This document shows, piece by piece, positions 5,943-13,355 of a stretch of 13,355 nt of DNA. The stretch is taken from positions 1 through 13,355 of the forward strand of contig JAMOPK010000176.1 in assembly GCA_027064565.1 (NCBI GenBank), in the 5' to 3' direction. The first letter of the stretch is position 1, and every line of letters begins with the position of its first letter. Both the position numbers and the translations under genes were made by a program. This stretch comes from Caldifarciminota bacterium (GTDB lineage: Bacteria > Hydrothermota > Hydrothermia > B15-G9). The notes under the pieces are model-generated. The model saw nothing but the letters and a program-made list of their open reading frames with translations, was not told the origin of the DNA and made no database searches.

Positions 5943-8900
5943 ATGATTGCATCTTTGCTTTATATCGGTCTGGTGACTGGCTTTTCACTTTTGTCTTCGG
6001 ATTCAAAGGGATTTTCAGCCGATTTCTCGATTGAGAAGATCGATACTGCCCTGGTGTTTGAAGGCGGGCACAGGTATGTGCAGCTCCTTTCGGACGAACT
6101 GCTGATGGAAGGCGAGCCCGGAGAACCACCGGTTTACTATTACAAGCTCCTTTTTGGGTTGCCTCAGAATGGTGGATTTTCCGTGAAAGTTTTTCCTCTT
6201 GAGACGGAGACTTACTATTTGAACACATTTCTCGCACCCGTCCCCCAATTCGATGAGGACGGAATGTCTGAACGGTATTTCGTGTCAAAAGCTTATAATG
6301 AGGATAGGTTCTTCCCTTCGCTCGATTACAGCGTCTTGAGGACGGGGGTTATGGGCGGGGTGAGATACGCTGAAGTTGCGGTTTATCCCGTTCGCTACAA
6401 TCCGGCCAGAGGTGTGCTCAAGCTCATCAAACGCTTCCGGGTGCAGGTGATTTTTGAGGGGAAGCCTGAGATCAGGAGCGTAAGCCGTCCTCATCTTGAG
6501 CTTGTTAAAAAACTCAATTTCGTAAATTTCAACACGGTCAGGAATTGGGGCGTTGCTGAGCCGAAACTTGACTGGAGTGATCCTTTTTCTGTTGCTGCCA
6601 CATGGGTCAAAATAGCCGTCATCGATGAGGGCATTTACGAGATTTCTTTCGAGGATTTGAAAAATCTGGGCCTGTCACCCATTCCATCAGATCAGATAGC
6701 CCTGTTTTCTTTTGGGGGGCGGACTCTGCCTTCGGACGTGGACTCTGCGAATGTGGGAATGGAACCCGTGGGCTTCGTCCTTCAGGACGGCGGCGACGGC
6801 GTGTTTGGCCCCGGCGACAAAATCCTGTTCTACGGCCTTCCCATGCGAAGGCATCAGTGGAACGGAACGGAATTCGTCTATTTCGATCACCCCTATTCCG
6901 ACACCAATTTTTACTGGCTGGGTCTGTATTCTGAGCCGGGGATCGGCAGAATCGTTGCCCCACAATCCTTATCCGGTGGGGTTAATGTGGATACGGCTGT
7001 CAGGTTTTACAGGCATGAGCAAAACCTTTTCAACATCGCTCAGAAAGGACTGTGGTGGCTTGGCGAAATGATCCAGCGGGACGCCGGCGAGAGAATGGCC
7101 TCGATGGATTTCGATTTCGATCTTCCGGGCATCGTGGGGACGCATGGCACCTTTGAGATTCAGGTTGTCAGTGGTGGCAAATATCAGAACAGGAACGTCA
7201 GGATAGTTGTCAATGGTGACACTCTGGGCCTGCTTAGTATGGCAGGGTTAATGTCAAGACAGCTTGTGGTCGATTACGATGGCTTCAGGGAAACCAATAA
7301 CAGGTTGAGCTTGATCGTGGAAGTCTCGCCATATGACACCCTCTGGCACAACAACAGCGACTATGTTTTTCTGGATTATTTCGACGTGAAATACGCTGCC
7401 CGTTCCACATCTCAGATTAACGGCGATGTTTACTGGGAGGGCGATTCCCTTGATGCAACTTTGCAGGTTGCCTCTGACATCAGCATGGTCTGGGATGTTT
7501 CCAATCCTCTGCTCCCGGAAGTGTTGAATATTTCCAATGGCAGTTTCAGCGTGGAGTTGAAGCCGGGCAGCGTTCTATACCTTCATAAGGACACCAGACG
7601 GCCTGTTTACATGCAGATTTTCCCGGTCAGGCATCTCAGGGAGATGGACGTCAGCGGTGTCAGGTATCTTGCCATTGCGCCTTCTGTTTTTGGCCCGATT
7701 TTCGGCGAATATGCCAGATGGAGGGCCGACAACATCCTCCTGCCGGATGGCAACGGGCACTGGAGGCATGGCAGAGGTGAAGTTCTTGCCGTCACAGTTG
7801 AAGACATCTTTGACGAGTTCGGTTTCGGCGTTCGTGACCCCGTTGCCATAAGAAACTTTGTCAGATACGTTTACGACAACGACGATTCCCTGCTTTACCT
7901 CGCCCTTGTTGGCGATGGGCATTACGATTACAAAGGCTATACCACCACATTCGGGAATTTCATTCCCCCTTATGAACCCTATTATCTGCTGAACATTGAA
8001 TCTCAGCTGGGGGCCAACGACCTGTTTTTTGCAAACATGGATGGTGACCTTTACCCGGATATTTTTATCGGCCGTATCCCGGTCAGATACAGGCGGGAGT
8101 TGAGCGATTACATCCAGAAGTTGCGCGTTTACGAAAGCGGAGACGCCACGGGATTATGGCGTGACAGGGTCTTGCTTGTTGCTGATGATGAATATGGCGA
8201 GAACCAGACGATCGGCGGCGATACCCAGCACATGTATTACATCAACCTGATTTACAACAACTGGATACCTCACAGCATGGATGTGTCTCACGTGTATGAG
8301 ATCGAGTTCCCAAGGCCTGCGCCGAGAGTCAGGCAGGGGGCATCCGAGGCCTTTATCAGGGAGTTCAATCGAGGCGCTTCGATGGTGGTCATTTTCATCC
8401 ACGGACACCCGGCTCAGCTTTCACATGAAAAACTTTTTGATCTCCAGCGGGATGCAGAAAAGATAAATGCGGGCAGGAAAAACCCGTTTGTGTTTGTGGC
8501 CTCCTGTAAAGTCGGCGGCTTCGATCGGATAAAATACCCTCGTTCCATCACCGAGGACTGGACGCTGAGGCCCGGCGGGGCGATCGCCACGGTCTCGTCT
8601 ACTGTCGGCGAATTTCACTCCACAAACATGAGGGTCTTCGAGGGGATGGTCAGGACGCTCCAGTCCGACAGCGCTGCCCATCCGTTCGGGGAGATGCTTT
8701 TTAACGGGGTTGCTGCCTCAGGAGGCATCTATTTTGTCCTCTTTGGCGACCCATCGATAGCCTATTCTTTCGTTTATCCCGAATATGACGTCTCGATGCC
8801 GGACACGATTCGGGGAGGCGAACAGGTGAGCTGGCACGTGGCCGGCGTGGATACCCCTCAAACGGATTTCGTTTATGTAAACGCCCTCGGCCCTCGAAAA

Positions 8901-9794
8901 AATGTTACCTATCACTCGCCCGACGGCGTCACCGTCATAAACTACACCCGTCCACCTGCCCCGTATTTCGTCGGGAAATCGACCGTGATGAACGATTCCG
9001 CTGCCGGCAGCTTCTGGATACCCATCAGCGTCGATACAGGTTCCGCGTCCAACACCATTATTTACAATCCCTCCGGCGTGTTCGGCATGGCCGGGATGGC
9101 TGACAACAGGGTTATCATTCCCGGAAACCGGGTGATAATCGACACGATGGGGGCAACTGTCGAGCTTATATATAAAGGAAGAAAACTGGTCTCAGGCGAC
9201 ACCATAAGGAACAATATCCCTGTCGAGATCAGGGTGAGCGACAGATTGGGGATAAATCTCTCGCACGAGGTCAGGGCCAATGAACCCGGATTGAGCCTCT
9301 GGTATAGCCTGAGTTCGACACCTGTGGACCTGACCTACCTCTTTGAATACGATCTGGACAGCGATACCTCCGGCTCGGCCTATTACGTTCTGGATTTCGG
9401 CCATGATGGAGAGCAAACCCTGACAATCAGAGAATATGACGCCTACGGAAATGCGTTCTCGAAGATGTGGCGGTTCTACGTTGTTGGAGAGGATAGGCTT
9501 AGTCTGGAAAATTTGCTGGTTTATCCGAATCCGGTCGTCGGCGATAGTGCTATCAGGATAGGATTTAACCTGTCCGTCGAGGCCACCGTTGATGTCTCCA
9601 TCTGGACGATATCCGGCAGGAGGATATGGGACAGCCATAAGCTTGTCCTTGGACCGGGTTATAACGAGGTCATCTGGAACGGCAGGGATATGGATGGAGA
9701 AATGCCGTCCAATGGCTTATACTTTGTGACGATTGAAGCAGAAGCAAATGGGATACGGAAAACCTATGTTCAGAGGTTTGCCATAGCAAGATAG
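5943..9794 (+). CDS. C25 (gingipain/PorU-like) cysteine peptidase with T9SS C-terminal sorting domain
   Basis: A 1283-residue exported protein. Layout: a hydrophobic N-terminus (about 1-18) that reads as a signal peptide; a large beta-rich region (about 20-565) as in PorU-like proteins; a Peptidase C25 domain (about 570-940); Ig-like sheet regions (about 945-1185); and a C-terminal T9SS type A sorting domain (about 1190-1283) opening 'LLVYPNPVVGDSAIRI' and including 'GLYFVTI'. The C25 domain shows 'DPVAIRNFVRYVYDN', 'LALVGDGHYDYKG', the catalytic His in 'IHGHP' (H822), the catalytic Cys in 'VASCKVGGFD' (C855) and 'FVLFGDPSIAY'. The His-Cys distance of 33 equals that of RgpB (H211/C244). The usual GHG is GHP here. 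It could be the PorU sortase that cleaves sorting signals and attaches cargo to LPS, or a secreted peptidase that is itself cargo. ATG 5943 has GGGAGG at 5931-5936. Confidence 0.9.
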   Translation: MIASLLYIGLVTGFSLLSSDSKGFSADFSIEKIDTALVFEGGHRYVQLLSDELLMEGEPGEPPVYYYKLLFGLPQNGGFSVKVFPLETETYYLNTFLAPVPQFDEDGMSERYFVSKAYNEDRFFPSLDYSVLRTGVMGGVRYAEVAVYPVRYNPARGVLKLIKRFRVQVIFEGKPEIRSVSRPHLELVKKLNFVNFNTVRNWGVAEPKLDWSDPFSVAATWVKIAVIDEGIYEISFEDLKNLGLSPIPSDQIALFSFGGRTLPSDVDSANVGMEPVGFVLQDGGDGVFGPGDKILFYGLPMRRHQWNGTEFVYFDHPYSDTNFYWLGLYSEPGIGRIVAPQSLSGGVNVDTAVRFYRHEQNLFNIAQKGLWWLGEMIQRDAGERMASMDFDFDLPGIVGTHGTFEIQVVSGGKYQNRNVRIVVNGDTLGLLSMAGLMSRQLVVDYDGFRETNNRLSLIVEVSPYDTLWHNNSDYVFLDYFDVKYAARSTSQINGDVYWEGDSLDATLQVASDISMVWDVSNPLLPEVLNISNGSFSVELKPGSVLYLHKDTRRPVYMQIFPVRHLREMDVSGVRYLAIAPSVFGPIFGEYARWRADNILLPDGNGHWRHGRGEVLAVTVEDIFDEFGFGVRDPVAIRNFVRYVYDNDDSLLYLALVGDGHYDYKGYTTTFGNFIPPYEPYYLLNIESQLGANDLFFANMDGDLYPDIFIGRIPVRYRRELSDYIQKLRVYESGDATGLWRDRVLLVADDEYGENQTIGGDTQHMYYINLIYNNWIPHSMDVSHVYEIEFPRPAPRVRQGASEAFIREFNRGASMVVIFIHGHPAQLSHEKLFDLQRDAEKINAGRKNPFVFVASCKVGGFDRIKYPRSITEDWTLRPGGAIATVSSTVGEFHSTNMRVFEGMVRTLQSDSAAHPFGEMLFNGVAASGGIYFVLFGDPSIAYSFVYPEYDVSMPDTIRGGEQVSWHVAGVDTPQTDFVYVNALGPRKNVTYHSPDGVTVINYTRPPAPYFVGKSTVMNDSAAGSFWIPISVDTGSASNTIIYNPSGVFGMAGMADNRVIIPGNRVIIDTMGATVELIYKGRKLVSGDTIRNNIPVEIRVSDRLGINLSHEVRANEPGLSLWYSLSSTPVDLTYLFEYDLDSDTSGSAYYVLDFGHDGEQTLTIREYDAYGNAFSKMWRFYVVGEDRLSLENLLVYPNPVVGDSAIRIGFNLSVEATVDVSIWTISGRRIWDSHKLVLGPGYNEVIWNGRDMDGEMPSNGLYFVTIEAEANGIRKTYVQRFAIAR

Positions 9795-9805
9795 GAGGTT
9801 CGCAA

Positions 9806-10177
9806 ATGAAGGGTAAGGACACAAAACCTTACGAGAAAATGGACACAATCGTTGGAGAGGGTGGAATTTTCGAGGGAACCATTCAGGTAAAGGGCGGCAC
9901 TCGCATTGACGGAAAGTTCAAAGGCAACATCAAGGTCGAGGGCACCCTTGTCGTCGGCAAATCCGGCGTAATTGAGGGCGAGATCTTTGCTCAGAACGCC
10001 GTTATAGGCGGTCACATTGATGGCAAACTTGTGGTTGCCCAGAAGGTGGAGTTCCAGTCCGGAGCAAGATTCAAGGGCGACCTTTTCTGTAAGGGACTCA
10101 TCGTGGAAGACGGCGTTATTTTCGATGGAACATGCACAATGAGCGAGTCTTCCACCGAACGTCAACAAACGAAGTGA
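9806..10177 (+). CDS. Bactofilin
   Basis: A 123-residue polymer-forming cytoskeletal protein (bactofilin, formerly DUF583). After a short polar N-tail comes 'TIVGEGGIFEGTIQVKGGTRIDGKFKGNIKVEGTLVV' type sequence. Gly recurs every few residues in the pattern of a right-handed beta-helix (about residues 13-110), including 'GEIFAQNAVIGGHIDGKLV'. The family forms filaments without nucleotide at the inner membrane and localises wall or envelope enzymes, affecting cell shape. There is no M23 peptidase gene beside it, as is common elsewhere. AGGAGGT (9793-9799) overlaps the stop codon of the C25 gene and sits 6 bases before the ATG, so the two are tightly coupled. The C-terminal tail (about 112-123) is polar and probably disordered. 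Confidence 0.93.
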   Translation: MKGKDTKPYEKMDTIVGEGGIFEGTIQVKGGTRIDGKFKGNIKVEGTLVVGKSGVIEGEIFAQNAVIGGHIDGKLVVAQKVEFQSGARFKGDLFCKGLIVEDGVIFDGTCTMSESSTERQQTK

Positions 10178-10193
10178 ACCTCAGATAAACCAC

Positions 10194-10988
10194 ATGAGCC
10201 TGTTTGATACTCACGCTCATCTCAATTCACCTGACTTCAAAGATGATGTGAAATCCGTTGTCGAGAGGGCGATTGAGGCAGGAGTGGACAAAATCGTTGT
10301 CCCGGGCACCAACCCCGAAGATTCAGAACAGGCCATCAAGCTTTCCATCCAGTTTCATGGGACGATTTATGCAGCCGTTGGCCTTCATCCCCACGATTCG
10401 GAGAGATTATCCCTGGAAATGTTGAAGATGTTTGAGGACTGGCTGGAGGAGTATCGAGGTAATATTGTGGCTGTTGGGGAAATCGGGCTTGATTTTTACC
10501 GGAACTACGCCCCCCGTGGTGCCCAATTTCGGGCACTTGAGGCCCAGTTGGATATGGCTCTCCGCCACTCGCTTCCCGTGATCCTGCACGTCAGGGAGGC
10601 CTTCGATGAGATTTTTGAGGTCATCGAAGGGTATCAGGGTTTGAAGGGGATATTTCACTGCTTCAGCGGGAACGTTGAAGACATGGTGAAGGCCGTTGAT
10701 ATGGGTTTCTATGTGTCCTTCGCCGGCAACATAACTTATAGGAAATCAACCGGGTTGATCGATGTGCTACGCAACACGCCTGTGGATAAAATCTTGATAG
10801 AGACCGATTCTCCTTACCTTTCGCCTATCCCTCACAGAGGCAAAAGAAATGAGCCGGCCTATATCGTTAACACATTTAAAAAAGTTGTTGATGTAAGGGA
10901 TGAAGATGAGTCATACCTTGAAAATCAGCTTTATCTGAACAGTCTTATAGCTTTCGCTTTAGACGGGGAGAAAGATAATGAAAATTGA
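10194..10988 (+). CDS. tatD: TatD-family metal-dependent deoxyribonuclease
   Basis: A 264-residue TIM-barrel hydrolase of the TatD/YcfH family with all metal ligands present: H7-x-H9 in 'FDTHAHLNSPDF', E96 in 'AVGEIGLDFYRN', H132 in 'ILHVREAF', H155 in 'GIFHCFSG' and D205 in 'IETDSPYLSP'. Length is normal. Family members are 3'-5' exonucleases implicated in DNA repair, and some paralogs act on D-aminoacyl-tRNA or have unknown substrates. The ATG lies 16 bases after the bactofilin stop and has no good Shine-Dalgarno sequence ('CCTCAGATAAACCAC' precedes it), which is unusual among its neighbours. Translation may depend on coupling to the bactofilin. It overlaps gmhA by 11 bases. Confidence 0.93.
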   Translation: MSLFDTHAHLNSPDFKDDVKSVVERAIEAGVDKIVVPGTNPEDSEQAIKLSIQFHGTIYAAVGLHPHDSERLSLEMLKMFEDWLEEYRGNIVAVGEIGLDFYRNYAPRGAQFRALEAQLDMALRHSLPVILHVREAFDEIFEVIEGYQGLKGIFHCFSGNVEDMVKAVDMGFYVSFAGNITYRKSTGLIDVLRNTPVDKILIETDSPYLSPIPHRGKRNEPAYIVNTFKKVVDVRDEDESYLENQLYLNSLIAFALDGEKDNEN

Positions 10989-11556
10989 GAACAAGCATGC
11001 ATTCATTGAGGAGAGAATTGCGGAATCTATAAGAGTCAAGAAAGGCGTTTCCCCTGAAGTGATAGAAAAATGTTCAGGGATACTCATCGAAGCCTTAGGT
11101 TCCGGAAAAAAAGTCCTTTTCTGTGGAAATGGCGGGAGCGCAGCTGATGCCCAGCATTTTGCGGCTGAACTTGTGGTCAGATTCAAAATCGACAGGAAGG
11201 GATTGCCCGCTATAGCCCTTTCTTCTGACCCTTCGATCGTCACAGCTGCATCTAACGATTACGGATACGAACGCGTTTTCGAGCGTCAGGTCGAGGCCTA
11301 TGGAACCGAGGGCGACGTTCTGGTGGCTATTTCAACATCCGGTAGGTCAAAGAACGTGAACCTGGCGGTCAGAAAGGCTTACGAAATGGGCATGAGAATA
11401 ATCTATTTCACCGGCAAAAACGACATCGGCGAACTGGAAAAGGTTTGCGATGTGGTTATTCATGTTCCGTCAGACAACACTGCCCGGATTCAAGAAGCCC
11501 ACGAAATGATTGGTCACATAATGCTGGAGATTGTCGAGAGGGAGCTTTTTGGGTAG
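10978..11556 (+). CDS. gmhA: Phosphoheptose (sedoheptulose 7-phosphate) isomerase
   Basis: A cytoplasmic SIS-domain enzyme that converts sedoheptulose 7-phosphate to D-glycero-manno-heptose 7-phosphate, the first step toward ADP- or GDP-activated heptose for LPS core or S-layer/O-glycans. It has 192 residues, the same length as E. coli GmhA. Key residues are visible: phosphate-binding 'CGNGGSAADAQHFAAE' (49-64, with H60 and E64), 'ISTSGRS' (118-124), 'TARIQEAHEMIGH' with Q172 and H180. It starts inside tatD (11-base overlap) after GGGGAG (10965-10970). No other heptose gene is in the window. No clear terminator follows the stop. It is the last gene of the long operon, since a new promoter lies about 45 bases downstream. 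Confidence 0.94.
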   Translation: MKIENKHAFIEERIAESIRVKKGVSPEVIEKCSGILIEALGSGKKVLFCGNGGSAADAQHFAAELVVRFKIDRKGLPAIALSSDPSIVTAASNDYGYERVFERQVEAYGTEGDVLVAISTSGRSKNVNLAVRKAYEMGMRIIYFTGKNDIGELEKVCDVVIHVPSDNTARIQEAHEMIGHIMLEIVERELFG

Positions 11557-11590
11557 TTCTCGGATGTTACGTTTTTGTAGGGAAATAGCC

Positions 11591-11625
11591 GAAAATCAGC
11601 CTTGACAGTTGAGAAAATCAGCCTT
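11591..11625 (+). repeat. 13-base direct repeat around a promoter (candidate operator)
   Basis: GAAAATCAGCCTT occurs twice without mismatch, at 11591-11603 and 11613-11625. The period is 22 bases, about two helix turns, so both copies face the same side of the DNA. Copy 1 overlaps the start of the -35 box and copy 2 fills the spacer up to the -10 box. This is the arrangement expected of a regulator-binding site. The regulator is unknown. Confidence 0.5.
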
Positions 11626-11631
11626 AATAAT
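11602..11631 (+). promoter_or_regulatory. Candidate sigma70-type promoter of the TSP3-repeat gene
   Basis: A perfect TTGACA (11602-11607) and AATAAT (11626-11631, five of six consensus bases) are separated by 18 bases in the gap between gmhA and the TSP3-repeat gene. It would give a 5' leader of roughly 150 bases before the favoured ATG. Confidence 0.6.
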
Positions 11632-11643
11632 AGATAAGCTGTC

Positions 11644-11675
11644 TATCTGAGATTTTATTAAATACATGTCAGATA
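11644..11675 (+). promoter_or_regulatory. Inverted repeat in the 5' leader
   Basis: TATCTGA (11644-11650) and TCAGATA (11669-11675) are perfect complements 18 bases apart, within an AT-rich leader just downstream of the candidate promoter. It could form a weak RNA hairpin or a dyad protein site. It lacks a GC-rich stem and T-run, so it is not a terminator. Confidence 0.3.
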
Positions 11676-11788
11676 AGGCAAAAGGCAGATGCATAACATA
11701 GAGAGGGATGAAAAAAAATGGAGGTTTTGCGATGGAAATGGCTTGTGCCATAGTGAAACAATTGCTGAGAAAACAAGGAGGTAGTTGC

Positions 11789-13355
11789 ATGTCAAAAGGC
11801 GGTGGTGGCAGCAGAGCCCCGGATAAAGGTAAGAAGAGGGGTCTCCTGAGACTCTTCTTTGTTATAGGACTCTTGGGAGTTCTATGGATTGGGCAGGCGG
11901 CTGCCCAGAGTGTTCCTTCTATTCCGGATAGGAATGGCAATGGACTTCCGGATGACAAAGACATAATGCTCGGTTTGGTTAATCCTGACGGTTCCCCCTA
12001 CGACACTGTCAACACACCTACTGCTTATTATGGCGATTACGATGGAGACGGTCTTCCTGATTCCCTTGAAGACGCTAACCACAACGGAGTGGTGGATATA
12101 GGAGAGACTGACCCGAAGAATCCTGATACGGATGGTGATGGTATTAAGGACGGTGCCGAATGGCTTGCAGATGTTAACTATACCCCTAATGCTGTTGGTC
12201 ATTTTATAAATAATGAGATAACCCATAGAACTGCTAATGATACACTTGATGTTGACGGAGATGGTGTCATTAACCCCCTTGATATCGACTCCGATAACGA
12301 TGGGCTGTTCGATGGTAAATATTACGGCTACGATGTGAGGACGACCGGTGTGAAGTTTACATTCAATAACAGCGGCGGCGGGAATTACAAATATGAATAT
12401 GGCACTGGCGGCGAGGGGACAGATCCTTACGAATATGATACCGATGGCGATGGACTTTCGGATGGTGAAGAGGTTTATACCTACAGTGCATGGGGAGTGA
12501 ATCCCCAAAGTATAGACACAGATGGAGACCTTTTGAACGATGAGCTTGAGATAAAGCTCGGTTTGAATCCCAACTCTACTGATTCGGATGGAGATGGTCT
12601 TTCTGATCTGGTTGAGTGTGCTGACAATGATGCCATTAAAAATGGCACACTGACGTCTGGTGGCATAGTGATTCTTGTGTGGGATGCTAATAATTCTGTT
12701 TATACGGATACCACGAACGGCTTTCTTGATTCTACGGATGTCGATAATGATAATGTCATAGATGCTCTTGATACCGATTCTGATAATGATGGTATTGACG
12801 ATTATGCTCAGAATACAGTTGCTCCTATAAGTCGCGAGGATACAACGGATACCGATGGTGATAGTGTTGTGAACTTCCGTGATATGGATTCCGATAACGA
12901 TGGTCTTGCGGATGGCTCGGAGGAGAACTTCTTCAACACCAGCGCTTATGGCTATACAGATGCCGATAATGACACTCTTGTTGATGAAAGTGAGATAAGA
13001 TATCGCTTGAATTACAACGTTGTGGACACGGATGGTGATGGTATTCCTGATTGGAAGGAAGCCATTTATAAGACTGCAACTGATTCTAACTATAAAGTTG
13101 TGACTCTTCAGGCTGGTTATGATGCCTATCTCTTGACAAAAGCCTCAAGCGATGTTGATGGGGATAGCCTTCCTGATGCTCGCGACCTTGATTCCGACAA
13201 CGATGGACTGTTTGATGGCGATTACGATCCCGGCTGGACATATGCTGATGGCAGAGTTCCGAATGAGAACACGTTTGGCACAGACTGGCGGGATTCTGAT
13301 TCGGATGACGATGGTCTGACAGATGGCTGGGAGGCTGGCAACGATTTGAACCTGA
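11789..13355 (+). CDS. Secreted thrombospondin type 3 repeat (calcium-binding) protein, 3' partial
   Basis: An open frame of 522 residues to the right edge without a stop. Residues 1-18 are Gly- and Lys/Arg-rich. A hydrophobic segment (19-35) follows, then a signal-peptidase-like 'AAA-QS' (cleavage after about residue 39). From about residue 44 on it consists of TSP3-type calcium-binding repeats, with about 17 motifs of the form D-x-D-[GN]-D-[GS], several paired with 'DSDNDGL.DG'. Such stalks rigidify on binding Ca2+ and are common in large T9SS-exported surface proteins, so a C-terminal sorting domain may lie beyond the window. ATG 11789 has a perfect AAGGAGGT (11775-11782) at 6-base spacing. 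In-frame ATGs at 11732 (GGAGGT, also 6 bases away) and 11708 could add 19 or 27 residues. Codons favour GAT and GGT more than in the C25 gene. Confidence 0.88.
   Translation, partial: MSKGGGGSRAPDKGKKRGLLRLFFVIGLLGVLWIGQAAAQSVPSIPDRNGNGLPDDKDIMLGLVNPDGSPYDTVNTPTAYYGDYDGDGLPDSLEDANHNGVVDIGETDPKNPDTDGDGIKDGAEWLADVNYTPNAVGHFINNEITHRTANDTLDVDGDGVINPLDIDSDNDGLFDGKYYGYDVRTTGVKFTFNNSGGGNYKYEYGTGGEGTDPYEYDTDGDGLSDGEEVYTYSAWGVNPQSIDTDGDLLNDELEIKLGLNPNSTDSDGDGLSDLVECADNDAIKNGTLTSGGIVILVWDANNSVYTDTTNGFLDSTDVDNDNVIDALDTDSDNDGIDDYAQNTVAPISREDTTDTDGDSVVNFRDMDSDNDGLADGSEENFFNTSAYGYTDADNDTLVDESEIRYRLNYNVVDTDGDGIPDWKEAIYKTATDSNYKVVTLQAGYDAYLLTKASSDVDGDSLPDARDLDSDNDGLFDGDYDPGWTYADGRVPNENTFGTDWRDSDSDDDGLTDGWEAGNDLNL

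Noticed and set aside
11557..11600. Possible terminator after gmhA (TCGG...TTTTTG...CCGA).
   Set aside because: The pairing is only 4 bases with a long loop, and the T-run lies inside the loop rather than after a stem.
11882..12508. A 208-residue minus-strand open frame rich in Ile and Val.
   Set aside because: It is the antisense of GAT/GAC-rich TSP3 repeats (ATC/GTC codons on the other strand), which automatically gives long Ile/Val-rich frames.
11920..13355. Recurring DNA words such as GATTCCGATAACGATGG that might suggest a CRISPR or tandem repeat array.
   Set aside because: Spacing is irregular, copies differ at third codon positions, and they encode the D-x-D-x-D calcium motifs in one continuous frame, so they are protein repeats.

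Overview
The window looks like a chromosomal stretch from an anaerobic, Gram-negative bacterium of the FCB type, or one of the candidate phyla that share its type IX secretion system (T9SS), for example WOR-3/Stahlbacteria, Hydrothermae, Cloacimonadota or Marinimicrobia. The basis is a C25 (gingipain/PorU-type) peptidase with a C-terminal 'YPNP...' T9SS sorting domain, a secreted thrombospondin type 3 repeat protein, phosphoheptose isomerase (LPS heptose), a bactofilin, and a fragment-sized class III ribonucleotide reductase glycyl-radical protein, which implies anaerobic life. The phylum is an inference and is not fixed by the sequence. All genes lie on the + strand, are tightly packed, and mostly start from clear Shine-Dalgarno sites.

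Region 1 (1-3639) reads as one operon with overlapping start and stop codons. It encodes an exported single-HKD phospholipase D/nuclease (5' end cut by the window), an exported 5'-nucleotidase-like metallophosphatase that has lost most metal ligands, an NfeD membrane protein, an SPFH/stomatin protein (QmcA type), a 53-residue protein matching the glycyl-radical end of anaerobic ribonucleotide reductase, and an FmdB-type zinc-ribbon protein.

Region 2 (about 3644-11556) starts with a good sigma70-like promoter and tRNA-Cys(GCA) and tRNA-Leu(UAA). It continues without a visible terminator into a small DUF4321-like membrane protein, two sugar-type ABC permeases (MalF/MalG-like, with no binding protein or ATPase here), the 1283-residue C25 peptidase/PorU-like protein, a bactofilin, a TatD-family nuclease and GmhA. 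The cell-envelope theme (sugar uptake, surface protein processing, shape, LPS heptose) is clear, but shared function is inferred from proximity only.

Region 3 (11557-13355) has a 232-base leader with a candidate promoter, a 13-base direct repeat with a 22-base period around it, and several in-frame start codons. It is followed by a secreted protein built of calcium-binding TSP3-type repeats that runs off the right edge.

The most notable points are the apparent metallophosphatase pseudoenzyme, the free-standing glycyl-radical mini-protein inside a membrane-protein operon, the C25 protein carrying its own sorting domain, and the repeat-flanked promoter of the TSP3 gene. No CRISPR array, insertion sequence or phage gene was seen.
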